DNA of 33,614 nucleotides from an uncultured Flavobacteriales bacterium. Its GTDB lineage: Bacteria; Bacteroidota; Bacteroidia; Palsa-965. The position numbers and the translations under genes are program-made. The notes below the pieces were generated by a model. The model was not told the origin of the DNA, did not search any database, and was given only the letters and a program-made list of their open reading frames with translations. The stretch lies in contig CALJIF010000025.1 in assembly GCA_937974275.1 (NCBI GenBank), positions 1 to 33,614 on the forward strand, in the 5' to 3' direction. This document shows positions 1 to 8,164 of the stretch, one piece after another (the stretch's first letter is position 1; every line of letters starts with the position of its first letter).

Positions 1-822
1 AACGTAGCGATTTATGCCATTCATACCAATCTGGATCATGTTAAAACAGGCGTAAATGCGGAAATCGCAAGTCGTTTAGGATTGCAGAATACAAGCATTT
101 TGCAACCACTAAAAGAAACATTAAATAAGTTGATTACGTTCGTTCCTGAATCGCACGCGGAAGGTGTAAGAAAGGCCTTATTTACTGCAGGAGCCGGAAC
201 TATTGGAGCTTATGACAATTGCAGTTTTAATACTTCCGGAACAGGAACATTCAGGGCAGGAGTTGGAACTGATCCTTTTGTTGGAGAACAGGGAGAAGTG
301 CATCATGAGCCTGAAATTCGTGTGGAAGTTGTAGTGCCGCAACATTTAACCGGTGCCGTAATTTCAGCGATGAAAAATGCGCATCCGTACGAGGAAGTGG
401 CGTATGATGTAATCAAATTGCAAAACGAGCGTTCGGATGTCGGTGCGGGGATGATCGGAACATTGCCTGCGGAACTGTCGCCCAATGAGTTTTTGGCTTT
501 GGTCAAATCGAATCTTCATGTTCCGGTTATTCGGTATACACCTGTAAATAAGGTAATTAAAAAGGTGGCCGTGTGTGGCGGAGCGGGTAGCTTTTTATTG
601 AAAACCGCGATCCGAGCAGGTGCAGATGCTTTCGTGACGGGAGATTTCAAGTATCACCAGTTTTTTGATGCAGAAGAAAGCATTCTCATTGCGGATACGG
701 GACACTTTGAAAATGAGCAGTTTACGATCGATCTTATAACACGTGAACTAAAGGAAAAATTTCCTACCTTTGCCATCCGCAAAACGGAAATTAGTACGAA
801 TCCAATATTATACTATACATGA
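1..822 (+). CDS. Nif3-like dinuclear metal-centre protein, 5' end missing
   Basis: The reading frame is open from the first base, so the start lies left of the window; 273 residues are visible. Codons 8-12 read HTNLD, a hallmark of the NIF3/YbgI/YqfO family that binds two metal ions. The C-terminal half carries VTGDFKYH and DTGHFENEQ, the matching His/Asp/Glu ligand region. Between the two halves (about codons 45-145) is the extra PII/CutA-like domain of the YqfO subtype, ending in NAHPYEEVAYDV. The family forms toroidal hexamers; its reaction is not settled (GTP cyclohydrolase-like or hydrolase activity has been proposed). The stop overlaps the next start (ATGA, 819-822), so it is translationally coupled to the zinc-ribbon protein. 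The first TTG at 82 is internal and not a real start. Family assignment is firm; cellular role is not. Confidence 0.93.
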   Translation, partial: NVAIYAIHTNLDHVKTGVNAEIASRLGLQNTSILQPLKETLNKLITFVPESHAEGVRKALFTAGAGTIGAYDNCSFNTSGTGTFRAGVGTDPFVGEQGEVHHEPEIRVEVVVPQHLTGAVISAMKNAHPYEEVAYDVIKLQNERSDVGAGMIGTLPAELSPNEFLALVKSNLHVPVIRYTPVNKVIKKVAVCGGAGSFLLKTAIRAGADAFVTGDFKYHQFFDAEESILIADTGHFENEQFTIDLITRELKEKFPTFAIRKTEISTNPILYYT

Positions 823-1631
823 CAACCAAAGCGAAAAAAGCCGACGACAAACTGGAAATTCCCGTAGAAGAGAAGCTCCGTGCTCTTTATGAGTTACAGC
901 AGATTGATGCTCAAATCGATCGTATTCGTACGGTACGTGGTGAACTTCCTCTTGAGGTTCGTGATCTTGAGGACGAAGTTGCAGGGTTGGAAACACGTGT
1001 CAACAACTTGACGCAGGAATTGCAGAACCTGGAGGACATGATCAACGAGAAAAAGAACGTGATCAAAGATGCTCAGGCTCAAATTAAGAAATACGAAACG
1101 CAACAAGGTAAAGTGCGTAACAACCGTGAATTCGATTCTTTAAGCAAGGAAATTGAATTTCAGGGATTGGAAATGCAGTTGGCCGAGAAGCGCATTAAAG
1201 AAGCTAAAGCACAAATTGCTGCAAAGCAGGAAGTGATTGATGCCGCACAAGCTACATTGGACGAGCGTCGTGGTGATTTGAAATTGAAGAAAGAGGAATT
1301 GGAAGATATCGTTTCTGAAACTCGTAAAGAAGAAGAAGAATTGTTAGGCCGTTCTTCTTTAGCAGAAGCTAAAATTGAAGATCGTTTGTTGAATGCATAT
1401 AAGCGTATTCGTCAGAATGTGCGCAACGGTTTAGGTGTTGTGGGTGTTCAGCGTGATGCTTGCGGAGGTTGCTTCAACAAAATCCCGCCTCAGCGTCAGT
1501 TGGATATTCGTACGCACAAGAAAATTATTGTTTGCGAACACTGCGGACGTATCCTGGTGGATGCTGATTACTTGATGGGCACAGTTCCCGAAGCTCCGGT
1601 AGCAGCTCCTGCAAAGAAGGGAAAGAAGTAA
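819..1631 (+). CDS. Coiled-coil C4 zinc-ribbon protein (DUF164/CT398-like)
   Basis: The 270-residue protein has a long charged helical region at about residues 20-190, rich in Glu/Lys/Gln heptads and predicted to form a coiled-coil hairpin. A C-terminal zinc ribbon follows, with ligands C215, C218, C239 and C242 (CxxC-x20-CxxC). This is the architecture of the DUF164 family, whose chlamydial member CT398 forms an antiparallel coiled coil and has been linked to sigma-54 and secretion proteins. The tail is Ala/Lys rich. It overlaps the Nif3 gene by 4 bases and is followed by a terminator, so the two form a short operon end. No signal peptide is visible, so it is cytoplasmic. A scaffold or nucleic-acid/protein adaptor role is inference. 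Confidence 0.88.
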   Translation: MTTKAKKADDKLEIPVEEKLRALYELQQIDAQIDRIRTVRGELPLEVRDLEDEVAGLETRVNNLTQELQNLEDMINEKKNVIKDAQAQIKKYETQQGKVRNNREFDSLSKEIEFQGLEMQLAEKRIKEAKAQIAAKQEVIDAAQATLDERRGDLKLKKEELEDIVSETRKEEEELLGRSSLAEAKIEDRLLNAYKRIRQNVRNGLGVVGVQRDACGGCFNKIPPQRQLDIRTHKKIIVCEHCGRILVDADYLMGTVPEAPVAAPAKKGKK

Positions 1632-1650
1632 TTTAAAAAGTCAATAACTA

Positions 1651-1682
1651 AAGGGCAATTGTGTATAGCAGTTGCCCTTTTT
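1651..1682 (+). terminator. Rho-independent terminator after the Nif3/zinc-ribbon operon
   Basis: An 8-bp perfect stem, AAGGGCAA (1651-1658) with TTGCCCTT (1672-1679), has a 13-base loop and runs into five T residues. It lies 19 bases after the zinc-ribbon stop and ends just before the stop codon of the convergent propeller lipoprotein. The T-run is good only for the plus strand. Confidence 0.8.
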
Positions 1683-1683
1683 G

Positions 1684-2883
1684 TTATGGATTTATTTTCA
1701 TGATAACAGTTCCTGCTGTAGTTGCTATCCAAATCATATCAGTATTGTCGCGAGCAATAGAATTAGGAATCGTATTACCTACGAAGTTCCGTGTATTCCA
1801 ACGCAAGTTCTCTTCGAATTTAAAACTCATGTCGGGAAATAGTGAGGCATCTTCATTTATTCCGGCTGCTATGAACCCGGTACCGCTAATAATTATTGAA
1901 TTATTGGGGCCGATTACAATTCCTGCAAGTGAATCATTGCTAAGACCATTACTTTTATCTACATAATAATTACTCGATTTACCCATGCATACTGCGCCGG
2001 ATGAGGAAGTGGTAACCCAAATTTTTCCTGCTGCATCCTGGGTAATACCGGTAATGCTTTTTGATGTTACATCAAGTGAGTCGCGAATAGTTTCTATCTG
2101 TATACCGTTGCTATCAACTGATGTTTTGGCTAATCCTTTGTCGGTGCCTATCCACACGTTACCACTCTTATCTTTAAAGATGCACTGCACCATATTGCCA
2201 GGAAGTCCATGGGCGGTAGTGACATGAGACAATGACTTCAGTGAGTCATTGTAAACAAATAACCCATTGTATTTACCCAACCATATTTCTCGTTGTCGGC
2301 ACTTGTTTATACATAATACTGCGCTGCCATCACCTTTGAAGTTTGTAATCGAATCCTCATGTATTCCGGCGAATCCACCATCACCGTAACCGATCCAGGT
2401 TGCGCCGTTGGGTTCATGCACAATGGCGTTGATCAGGTTATAGCCTAATCCATCTTGAGGACGAATGATGCGACTGAATGCATCAAATGTCTTGATATGT
2501 ATTCCGTTAATCGTTCCCACCCACATGTTTCCCATGTTGTCTAAGCAAAATGAGCGAGGAACACGAATAGACTCGCGACCACCAACGAACTCAAGATCTG
2601 CACTGTAGTTGACAAGGGGGAATTCGGCTAGCGCATTGGTGACTTTCCCTACACTTGTATTTAGTTCGCGAATGATGGCAGTGAATTCAGAGCTTCGGCT
2701 CATCGAATCCGTTAACCGACGGATTTCTGATTTTGGAGGATCAACACGCACTTGCTTCCATGCTATCCACTTGGAATTAAGTGTGTCGGAATTAGATGAC
2801 GTTTGTTTGCTCGTTGCTGTATCGGTACAACCATAACCTACAATAACAGCCAACGCCGGAAGAGTTTTAATTAATTTGCGCAT
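1684..2883 (-). CDS. Lipoprotein with two-component-regulator-type propeller repeats
   Basis: The 399-residue protein has an N-terminal signal ending VGYGC, so Cys19 is a probable lipidation site. From about residue 110 it holds at least six short blade motifs of the Reg_prop type: GNMWVGT, ATWIGYG, REIWLGK, GNVWIGT, GKIWVTT and DMIWIAT, spaced 40 to 55 residues apart. Such repeats normally form the periplasmic seven-bladed sensor propellers of hybrid two-component systems. Here there is no transmembrane helix, kinase, response regulator or DNA-binding domain after them, and no partner gene nearby. It is probably a free-standing, membrane-anchored binding propeller. The ligand is unknown. The gene stands alone, converging with the terminator at 1651-1682, with about 120 bases between it and the OMP gene. 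Confidence 0.75.
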   Translation of the reverse strand: MRKLIKTLPALAVIVGYGCTDTATSKQTSSNSDTLNSKWIAWKQVRVDPPKSEIRRLTDSMSRSSEFTAIIRELNTSVGKVTNALAEFPLVNYSADLEFVGGRESIRVPRSFCLDNMGNMWVGTINGIHIKTFDAFSRIIRPQDGLGYNLINAIVHEPNGATWIGYGDGGFAGIHEDSITNFKGDGSAVLCINKCRQREIWLGKYNGLFVYNDSLKSLSHVTTAHGLPGNMVQCIFKDKSGNVWIGTDKGLAKTSVDSNGIQIETIRDSLDVTSKSITGITQDAAGKIWVTTSSSGAVCMGKSSNYYVDKSNGLSNDSLAGIVIGPNNSIIISGTGFIAAGINEDASLFPDMSFKFEENLRWNTRNFVGNTIPNSIARDNTDMIWIATTAGTVIMKINP

Positions 2884-3002
2884 GAAGTCTAAATTACAAG
2901 AAAAGACAACCAGTTTTAACTAATACAACTTGTCAGGCCCGCTTTATGGTCAGAACTTATGTCTTCATCTTACATGCACTGCTGCGAGACACCGGGAGCA
3001 CG

Positions 3003-4460
3003 CTAATACTTAAATCCAACCGTAACTACGACATTCGCCATGTTCCATTTATTCAAAACAGGGTTAACTAAACTCTGGTCGTAGAAATAATAGTTCTCCT
3101 TCGAATTCATGGTTACGATCGCGAAGTCAACAAAGAAGGACTCCTCTGCATTACGATATCCTGCGCCGGTTGTAATGTACCGACGTGATGCATCATTATT
3201 AACTTCATCCACATAAGGGCTGCCGTAATACGCAAATCCTCCGCGAACATAAAACGGTAAGAAGCGCATTTCTCCACCAATCCGCAGATTGCCTGTAGAT
3301 TTATATTTCTCCCGCACTGCTTTATTTTCTTCCAAATAGCCGTAATCCTGAGCCTTCAAACGAGCAGAACTGTAGTCTATCATTTCGTAATCGATGTTGA
3401 CCAATCCGATTTTTCCGAAAATAAATGCTACACTTCCTGTCATTCTTAACGGTGTGCGCACCGAGTAATTGAACGTTCCTTCGGGAGAAAAATCTTTTCG
3501 CACCACGCCGCCCAAAACGCTGGTCATGCTGGTTTGGTACACTTCCGTTAATTTGTAATTGGTTGGTGTTTGCACACTAAAACCAATACGCAACAAATCG
3601 ATGGGGCGATAAATGAACCCGGCCTTAAAATTAAAACCACGTCCTTCGACTTCAATACTTTCATCAAACAACAAATAGTCGAAAGTGGAAGTGCTATCAA
3701 TAACTTCTTCTTCCGAATACTGACCGCTTTGTTCATAACGAACATTAGCAATGCCTACTGTTGCTCCGATGTATAATTTATTGCCGTAATTGGCTCCTAC
3801 ACCAAACGTCCATTCGCCCATGCCTCCTCGGGTTTCAAGGAATTTCTCCTGATACAGTAAATCGCCTGCCGGAATAGTATCCACATATTGCGTTGTATCT
3901 CCCGGAACATGATTCAGCAACCACGTATTCCAAGCCAACAACTCATAGAAACTATTCAGTTGATAAGGTCCTGATCCGGATGCAGTGCGTTTCCAGTGAT
4001 CCATCATGGATGTGGTGTCATTTCCACCCATCCATTGGTTAGATTGGAATGTGTTGATGCGATTATAGGCCAAACCAAACGTGAAGGATTGCCAACCGTC
4101 TTGTGTTTTATTCTCAGCCGGTGAATTGAACACAAATCCGAAATTGTCTACTTTAAAATTGAATCGCACATCTTCATTTTCGCTGTCGTTGTACATGGAA
4201 TTGACCCGTACATTTTGAAATGAAGGTGAGAATACCAATTCGTTTTTTCGGAACATTCCTAATCCGCCGGGATTGGCAGACATCATGGAAAGATCAGCAC
4301 CCACAGCACCAAATGAACCGGCCATGCCCATGAATCGCGCTGTTCCACCGAATTGTGTACGCGAATAGCGCAACGCATCCATTTCATTTTGTCCGGCTAG
4401 TGCTAATGAGAAAGAAAGCCCTGTTATGCACAGGGCTGTTCTATATAATTTGCTAAACAT
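3003..4460 (-). CDS. FadL/OmpP1/TodX-type outer membrane protein
   Basis: I choose ATG at 4460 (485 residues). An in-frame TTG at 4469 exists but would start directly after the stop of the preceding gene. The protein has a cleavable signal peptide ending ALA-GQ. The mature N-terminus contains GGTARFMGMAGSFGAVGADL followed by SANPGGLG, the conserved plug/hatch region of OMPP1/FadL-like proteins, and ends in an aromatic beta strand (TVGFKY). The remainder is alternating aromatic/polar beta strands, expected to form an outer membrane barrel. FadL proteins import hydrophobic compounds, but Bacteroidota carry several relatives with other roles. The start is 9 bases after the stop of the Trp-rich lipoprotein, so the two are very probably made from one mRNA and may work together at the outer membrane. 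PorV of the T9SS is a relative, but the length and context do not single it out. Confidence 0.85.
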   Translation of the reverse strand: MFSKLYRTALCITGLSFSLALAGQNEMDALRYSRTQFGGTARFMGMAGSFGAVGADLSMMSANPGGLGMFRKNELVFSPSFQNVRVNSMYNDSENEDVRFNFKVDNFGFVFNSPAENKTQDGWQSFTFGLAYNRINTFQSNQWMGGNDTTSMMDHWKRTASGSGPYQLNSFYELLAWNTWLLNHVPGDTTQYVDTIPAGDLLYQEKFLETRGGMGEWTFGVGANYGNKLYIGATVGIANVRYEQSGQYSEEEVIDSTSTFDYLLFDESIEVEGRGFNFKAGFIYRPIDLLRIGFSVQTPTNYKLTEVYQTSMTSVLGGVVRKDFSPEGTFNYSVRTPLRMTGSVAFIFGKIGLVNIDYEMIDYSSARLKAQDYGYLEENKAVREKYKSTGNLRIGGEMRFLPFYVRGGFAYYGSPYVDEVNNDASRRYITTGAGYRNAEESFFVDFAIVTMNSKENYYFYDQSLVNPVLNKWNMANVVVTVGFKY

Positions 4461-4469
4461 AAAATTCAA

Positions 4470-5774
4470 TTATCGTGGACGACTTGCCGGTGTTGAACTT
4501 CCTCCTCTGCTGCTTCCACCTGATGAGGAAGGAGATGAAGATGGGAACGAAGATCCGCCACCACCATTATCACTCATGCGAGGACGACTTCCACGCGGAG
4601 GTTCACTGCTGCGTGGTGTTTCCGGACGACCTTGAGATGGAGCCGGCTGCACATTTGGTGAAGACGGACGATCGAAGTTCGGTTGAGCAGGAGTTGGCGA
4701 AGCCGGATTAACCTGCACCGGGCGTGATGTATTCGTTGGACCATCAACAGCAGGTGGAGGAGGCACTGTGCCGCGACCATCAACTTGCTGACCCGGGTTG
4801 TAAGGATTAGCAGGTAAGTTCGTTCCATTGTCAACAGGGCGACCTGCAGGAGCAGTGCTTGATGCAGGCAAGGAGTTTACTACTGCACGATGAACATCTT
4901 CGTTGGTTGGACGCTCCAACTGATTTTCAGCAACTACAGAATTCACGAAACGCTCTCCGAAAGTTGTTCCACCCATATTAGCTGTACGCCCATCATTACT
5001 TCCGGGTGCTGTGCGCGGACCGTAGAAGAAACTGTTGTTGTCAAAACTGTTGAAGTAGTTATTGCCCCAGCCATTATTGCCCCAGCCGCTTCCCCAGCCG
5101 CCGTTGCCATAGCCGGATCCCATCATCCAGTTGTAACCGGGACCATACCAACCGCCACCCCAGTATGGGTTATAAGCGTAGTAAGGATTGTATCCCCAAC
5201 TGTTGTATCCCCAACCGTTATACATCCATGGATCATTCCAACCCCACATGTTGTGAGGATGTCCCCATCCGGTGCCCCAGCCCCAGCCGTTATTCCAGTA
5301 CATGTACGATTGCGGACAATTGTAATACATGTAAGACGACGGTCCCCAAAAGCCATAGCTATTGTACACACTGGTGCCATAATACATGGGGTTGTTGTTG
5401 TAGTAATACGCGTTAGTGTAGTAATTGTCGTAATAATTACCGCTCATCGGGTTATTGAAACGACGTATGCGAGCCGCATATTCGTAATCATAATAGTCGT
5501 CGTAATCGAACTCTTCGTTGTAATAATCAGAACCCTGAGAACTCATCTTTTGAAGGTTCTCCTGCTCTTGACGCTTACGCTCTTCTTCCTGACGACGCTT
5601 GTCATCATCTTCTTTGCGCTTCTGCTCGGCACGCCAATCTTTCTTAGCGTCTTTTAGGGAATAATACACATCATCCCCGTTATCCTGCTTGGATAAACCA
5701 CCGTTCATCTTGCACGAACTGAAAGCACCTGCAAGTACAACAGCCATTCCGAATAGTAACCATTTGTTTTTCAT
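4470..5774 (-). CDS. Low-complexity Trp/Gly/Tyr/Asn-rich lipoprotein
   Basis: I cannot name this 434-residue family. A lipoprotein signal ends GAFSSC (Cys21). Residues 45-76 are a Lys/Arg/Glu/Gln helix, likely coiled coil. Residues 82-100 are an acidic Tyr/Asp run, followed by a normal-looking AARIRRFNNPM segment. Residues 112-250 are built almost only of Y, N, G, W, S, P and M, with 16 tryptophans between 143 and 236 in WG, WGNN and GYNP steps. Residues 272-302 (FGERFVNSVVAENQL and on) look more ordered, and the last 130 residues are Pro/Ser/Gly rich. The composition suggests a flexible, aromatic, possibly self-associating surface or periplasmic protein. It lies directly upstream of the FadL-like gene and divergently from proS. 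The repetitive reading frame creates a long antisense open frame that I judge spurious. Confidence 0.85.
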   Translation of the reverse strand: MKNKWLLFGMAVVLAGAFSSCKMNGGLSKQDNGDDVYYSLKDAKKDWRAEQKRKEDDDKRRQEEERKRQEQENLQKMSSQGSDYYNEEFDYDDYYDYEYAARIRRFNNPMSGNYYDNYYTNAYYYNNNPMYYGTSVYNSYGFWGPSSYMYYNCPQSYMYWNNGWGWGTGWGHPHNMWGWNDPWMYNGWGYNSWGYNPYYAYNPYWGGGWYGPGYNWMMGSGYGNGGWGSGWGNNGWGNNYFNSFDNNSFFYGPRTAPGSNDGRTANMGGTTFGERFVNSVVAENQLERPTNEDVHRAVVNSLPASSTAPAGRPVDNGTNLPANPYNPGQQVDGRGTVPPPPAVDGPTNTSRPVQVNPASPTPAQPNFDRPSSPNVQPAPSQGRPETPRSSEPPRGSRPRMSDNGGGGSSFPSSSPSSSGGSSRGGSSTPASRPR

Positions 5775-5809
5775 GGTTGATCGAATTTAATGTTCAACAT
5801 ACGACAGGG

Positions 5810-5843
5810 TTTCATTAATCGGGGATGATTTATGTTATTTTTG
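5810..5843 (+). promoter_or_regulatory. Bacteroidota-type promoter for proS
   Basis: A full -7 box TAttTTTG lies at 5836-5843. TTTC, one base off the -33 consensus TTTG, ends 22 bases upstream (5810-5813). Transcription would begin near 5850, giving a leader of about 47 bases before the proS ATG. Confidence 0.55.
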
Positions 5844-5896
5844 CCCCTGTCTTTGCTAGTAAAGTTACAAAAATCATTCCAAAATAGTTTGTTAAA

Positions 5897-7378
5897 ATGT
5901 CTAAAGTTGTTACTTCCAGAAATGATGATTACAGCCAATGGTATCAGGATCTAGTGACCAAAGCGGATTTGGCGGATCACTCTGCAGTTCGCGGTTGTAT
6001 GGTTATTAAACCGCATGGATATGCCATTTGGGAAAAAATGCAGCAAGCGCTGGATGGTATGTTCAAGGAAACGGGACATGTTAACGCCTATTTCCCATTG
6101 TTTATTCCAAAATCATTTTTGTCCAAAGAAGCAAAACACGTGGACGGTTTTGCACAGGAATGTGCTATTGTAACGCATCACCGTTTGAAAACCGTGGGCG
6201 ATACTCCCGAAACACGACAGGTGGTAGTGGATGAAACAGCGAAGCTCGAAGAAGAACTGATTGTTCGTCCAACTTCTGAAACGATTATCTGGAATACCTA
6301 TCGCGACTGGATTAAGTCACACCGCGATTTGCCATTATTGATCAATCAATGGGCGAATGTGGTGCGTTGGGAAATGCGCACCCGTTTGTTTTTGCGTACA
6401 GCAGAATTTTTGTGGCAGGAAGGTCATACTGCTCATGCTACAAAGCAGGAAGCCATTGAAGAAACAGAACGCATGCTTGAAGTATATGCGCGTTTTGCGG
6501 AAGATTACATGGCAATGCCGGTAATTAAAGGAATTAAAACGGAGAACGAACGTTTTGCGGGTGCTGAAGAAACGTATTGCATTGAGGCAATGATGCAAGA
6601 TGGGAAAGCGTTACAAGCAGGCACCTCACATTTTTTGGGACAAAATTTTGCCAAAGCGTTTGAAGTAAAATTTGCGAATAAAGAGAATAAACTGGAATAC
6701 GTATGGGCAACATCGTGGGGAGTTTCAACTCGCTTGATGGGCGCCTTAATCATGACACATTCGGACGATAACGGATTAGTGATTCCTCCGAAGCTGGCAC
6801 CTGTTCATGTTGTTGTTGTTCCGATATACAAAACGGAAGAAGAGTTGAGCAAGATTGAAGTATTAGCTAAGCAATTAGCATCTGAGTTAAAAACAAAAAA
6901 CATTGTTGTTCGTTTTGATCACAGAGATACCTTACGTCCGGGATTCAAATTTGCCGAGCATGAATTGCGCGGGGTGCCTGTACGTTTAGGAATTGGTCCT
7001 AAGGATATGGAAAACGGCACTGTGGAAATGGCTCGTCGTGATACGTTGACAAAAGAAGTGGTATCAATGGATGGTCTTGCCGAAAGAATTGTAGCTACGT
7101 TGGATGATATTCAATCATCGATGTACAATCGTGCACTGAAGCTGCGGGAGTCAATGACGCATCACGTGAATACCTGGGAAGAATTTGAAAAGGCGTTGGA
7201 TGCAGGAGGATTTGTGTATGCGCATTGGGACGGCACCGCTGAAACAGAGAAGAAAATCAAAGATCGCACCAAAGCTACGATACGTTGTATTCCTCTGGAT
7301 AGTGTTGCGGAAGATGGTAAATGTATCCTGACCGGAGCTCCGTCATCGCGTCGTGTAATCTTTGCTCGAGCATATTAA
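5897..7378 (+). CDS. proS: Proline--tRNA ligase, short archaeal/eukaryotic type
   Basis: This class II aminoacyl-tRNA synthetase charges tRNA-Pro with proline in the cytoplasm. At 493 residues it lacks the large editing insertion of the bacterial form and matches the ProS type 3 length. Visible class II signatures include RPTSETIIWNTYRDWI, then NQWANVVRWEMR and LRTAEFLWQEGHTAHAT (motif 2 region), and TSWGVSTRLMGALIMTHSDD (motif 3 region). The anticodon-binding domain follows LAPVHVVVVPIY, and the extra C-terminal domain ends ARAY with a terminal Tyr, typical of this type. The start ATG lies after a Bacteroidota promoter. The unknown gene at 7400 follows after 21 bases and is probably cotranscribed. 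Confidence 0.97.
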   Translation: MSKVVTSRNDDYSQWYQDLVTKADLADHSAVRGCMVIKPHGYAIWEKMQQALDGMFKETGHVNAYFPLFIPKSFLSKEAKHVDGFAQECAIVTHHRLKTVGDTPETRQVVVDETAKLEEELIVRPTSETIIWNTYRDWIKSHRDLPLLINQWANVVRWEMRTRLFLRTAEFLWQEGHTAHATKQEAIEETERMLEVYARFAEDYMAMPVIKGIKTENERFAGAEETYCIEAMMQDGKALQAGTSHFLGQNFAKAFEVKFANKENKLEYVWATSWGVSTRLMGALIMTHSDDNGLVIPPKLAPVHVVVVPIYKTEEELSKIEVLAKQLASELKTKNIVVRFDHRDTLRPGFKFAEHELRGVPVRLGIGPKDMENGTVEMARRDTLTKEVVSMDGLAERIVATLDDIQSSMYNRALKLRESMTHHVNTWEEFEKALDAGGFVYAHWDGTAETEKKIKDRTKATIRCIPLDSVAEDGKCILTGAPSSRRVIFARAY

Positions 7379-7399
7379 TTTCTTGGTTAAATTGGCGTT

Positions 7400-8086
7400 A
7401 TGAATCAACCTGCAAAAGAGATTATCTCAGGACTGTTGTACGAAAAGTCGAAATTAAAACAGGATATTTTTTATTTGACGATTGACGTATTCAAACAGTT
7501 GAAGGAGGTGGTGCGCGAAACTGTTGCAGAGTTGAAGCCATTGGCACAACAAATTGATAAACGGATCATCATTGATTTTAAGGACAAAAGTGAGCACGAG
7601 ATAGAATTGCGAGTAGCCGGCGATGTAATGATTTTTTCGATGCACACCAACGTGTTCGAATTTGATCAGAATCATCCGATGTGGAGAACATCATACATCA
7701 AACAAGATCATAAGCGCTCGTATTGCGGTATGATTATGGTGTACAATTTTCTTGCGGATACGTTCAAATATAATCGTATGAACGATGTGGGTTATTTGGT
7801 GAGTCGATTATTCGTTAACCACGAGCGCCACTATTTCGCGGAAGGTAAACGTCAGCTCGGATTGCTCTTTAATAACTTTGCTTCTTCCGAAATCAGCAAA
7901 GAAGAATTAAGAAAGTTTGTTGAAGCAACGGTGATTTATTGTCTCGATTTCGATTTGTTTACGCCGCCATTTGACGATGTCAAAATGGTATCCTTCGCTC
8001 AGATTCAGGAAGAAAGTTCGATGATGTCGTTGAAAACCGGTAAACGTTTAGGCTTTCGTTTTCAGGCGGATACAGATTTAGATTGA
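7400..8086 (+). CDS. Conserved protein of unknown function, downstream of proS
   Basis: I do not recognise a named family for this 228-residue protein. It has no signal peptide or membrane segment, so it is probably cytoplasmic. It is a mixed alpha/beta protein: a helical N-terminus (residues 1-55), a beta-rich core (residues 55-100: IIIDFKDKSEHEIELRVAG, then DVMIFSMHTNVFEF), a central region with WRTSYIKQD and an aromatic helix YCGMIMVYNFLADTF, then SRLFVNHERHYFAEGKRQLG and a C-terminal helix. The HERHYF/GKRQLG segment looks like a conserved functional patch. It follows proS by 21 bases on the same strand, so cotranscription is likely, but this gives no clear functional clue. A nucleotide- or RNA-linked role would be a guess. 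Confidence 0.8.
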   Translation: MNQPAKEIISGLLYEKSKLKQDIFYLTIDVFKQLKEVVRETVAELKPLAQQIDKRIIIDFKDKSEHEIELRVAGDVMIFSMHTNVFEFDQNHPMWRTSYIKQDHKRSYCGMIMVYNFLADTFKYNRMNDVGYLVSRLFVNHERHYFAEGKRQLGLLFNNFASSEISKEELRKFVEATVIYCLDFDLFTPPFDDVKMVSFAQIQEESSMMSLKTGKRLGFRFQADTDLD

Positions 8087-8164
8087 TCAATCCTGACCAG
8101 GATCATCCTTTGTTTTGGGATATTGTCGTAGCTTGCACCTTTACGAACCTAAATCACTCTATTG

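Noticed and set aside
3003..4460. PorV of the type IX secretion system
   Set aside because: PorV is a shorter FadL-like barrel, and no other T9SS core gene adjoins; only the broader FadL/OmpP1 family is supported.
4890..5657. A 255-codon plus-strand open frame rich in Val, Ile and Thr
   Set aside because: It is antisense to the low-complexity Trp/Tyr/Gly/Asn lipoprotein; the repetitive codons there remove stops from the other strand. The minus-strand frame has a lipoprotein signal and proper gene context.
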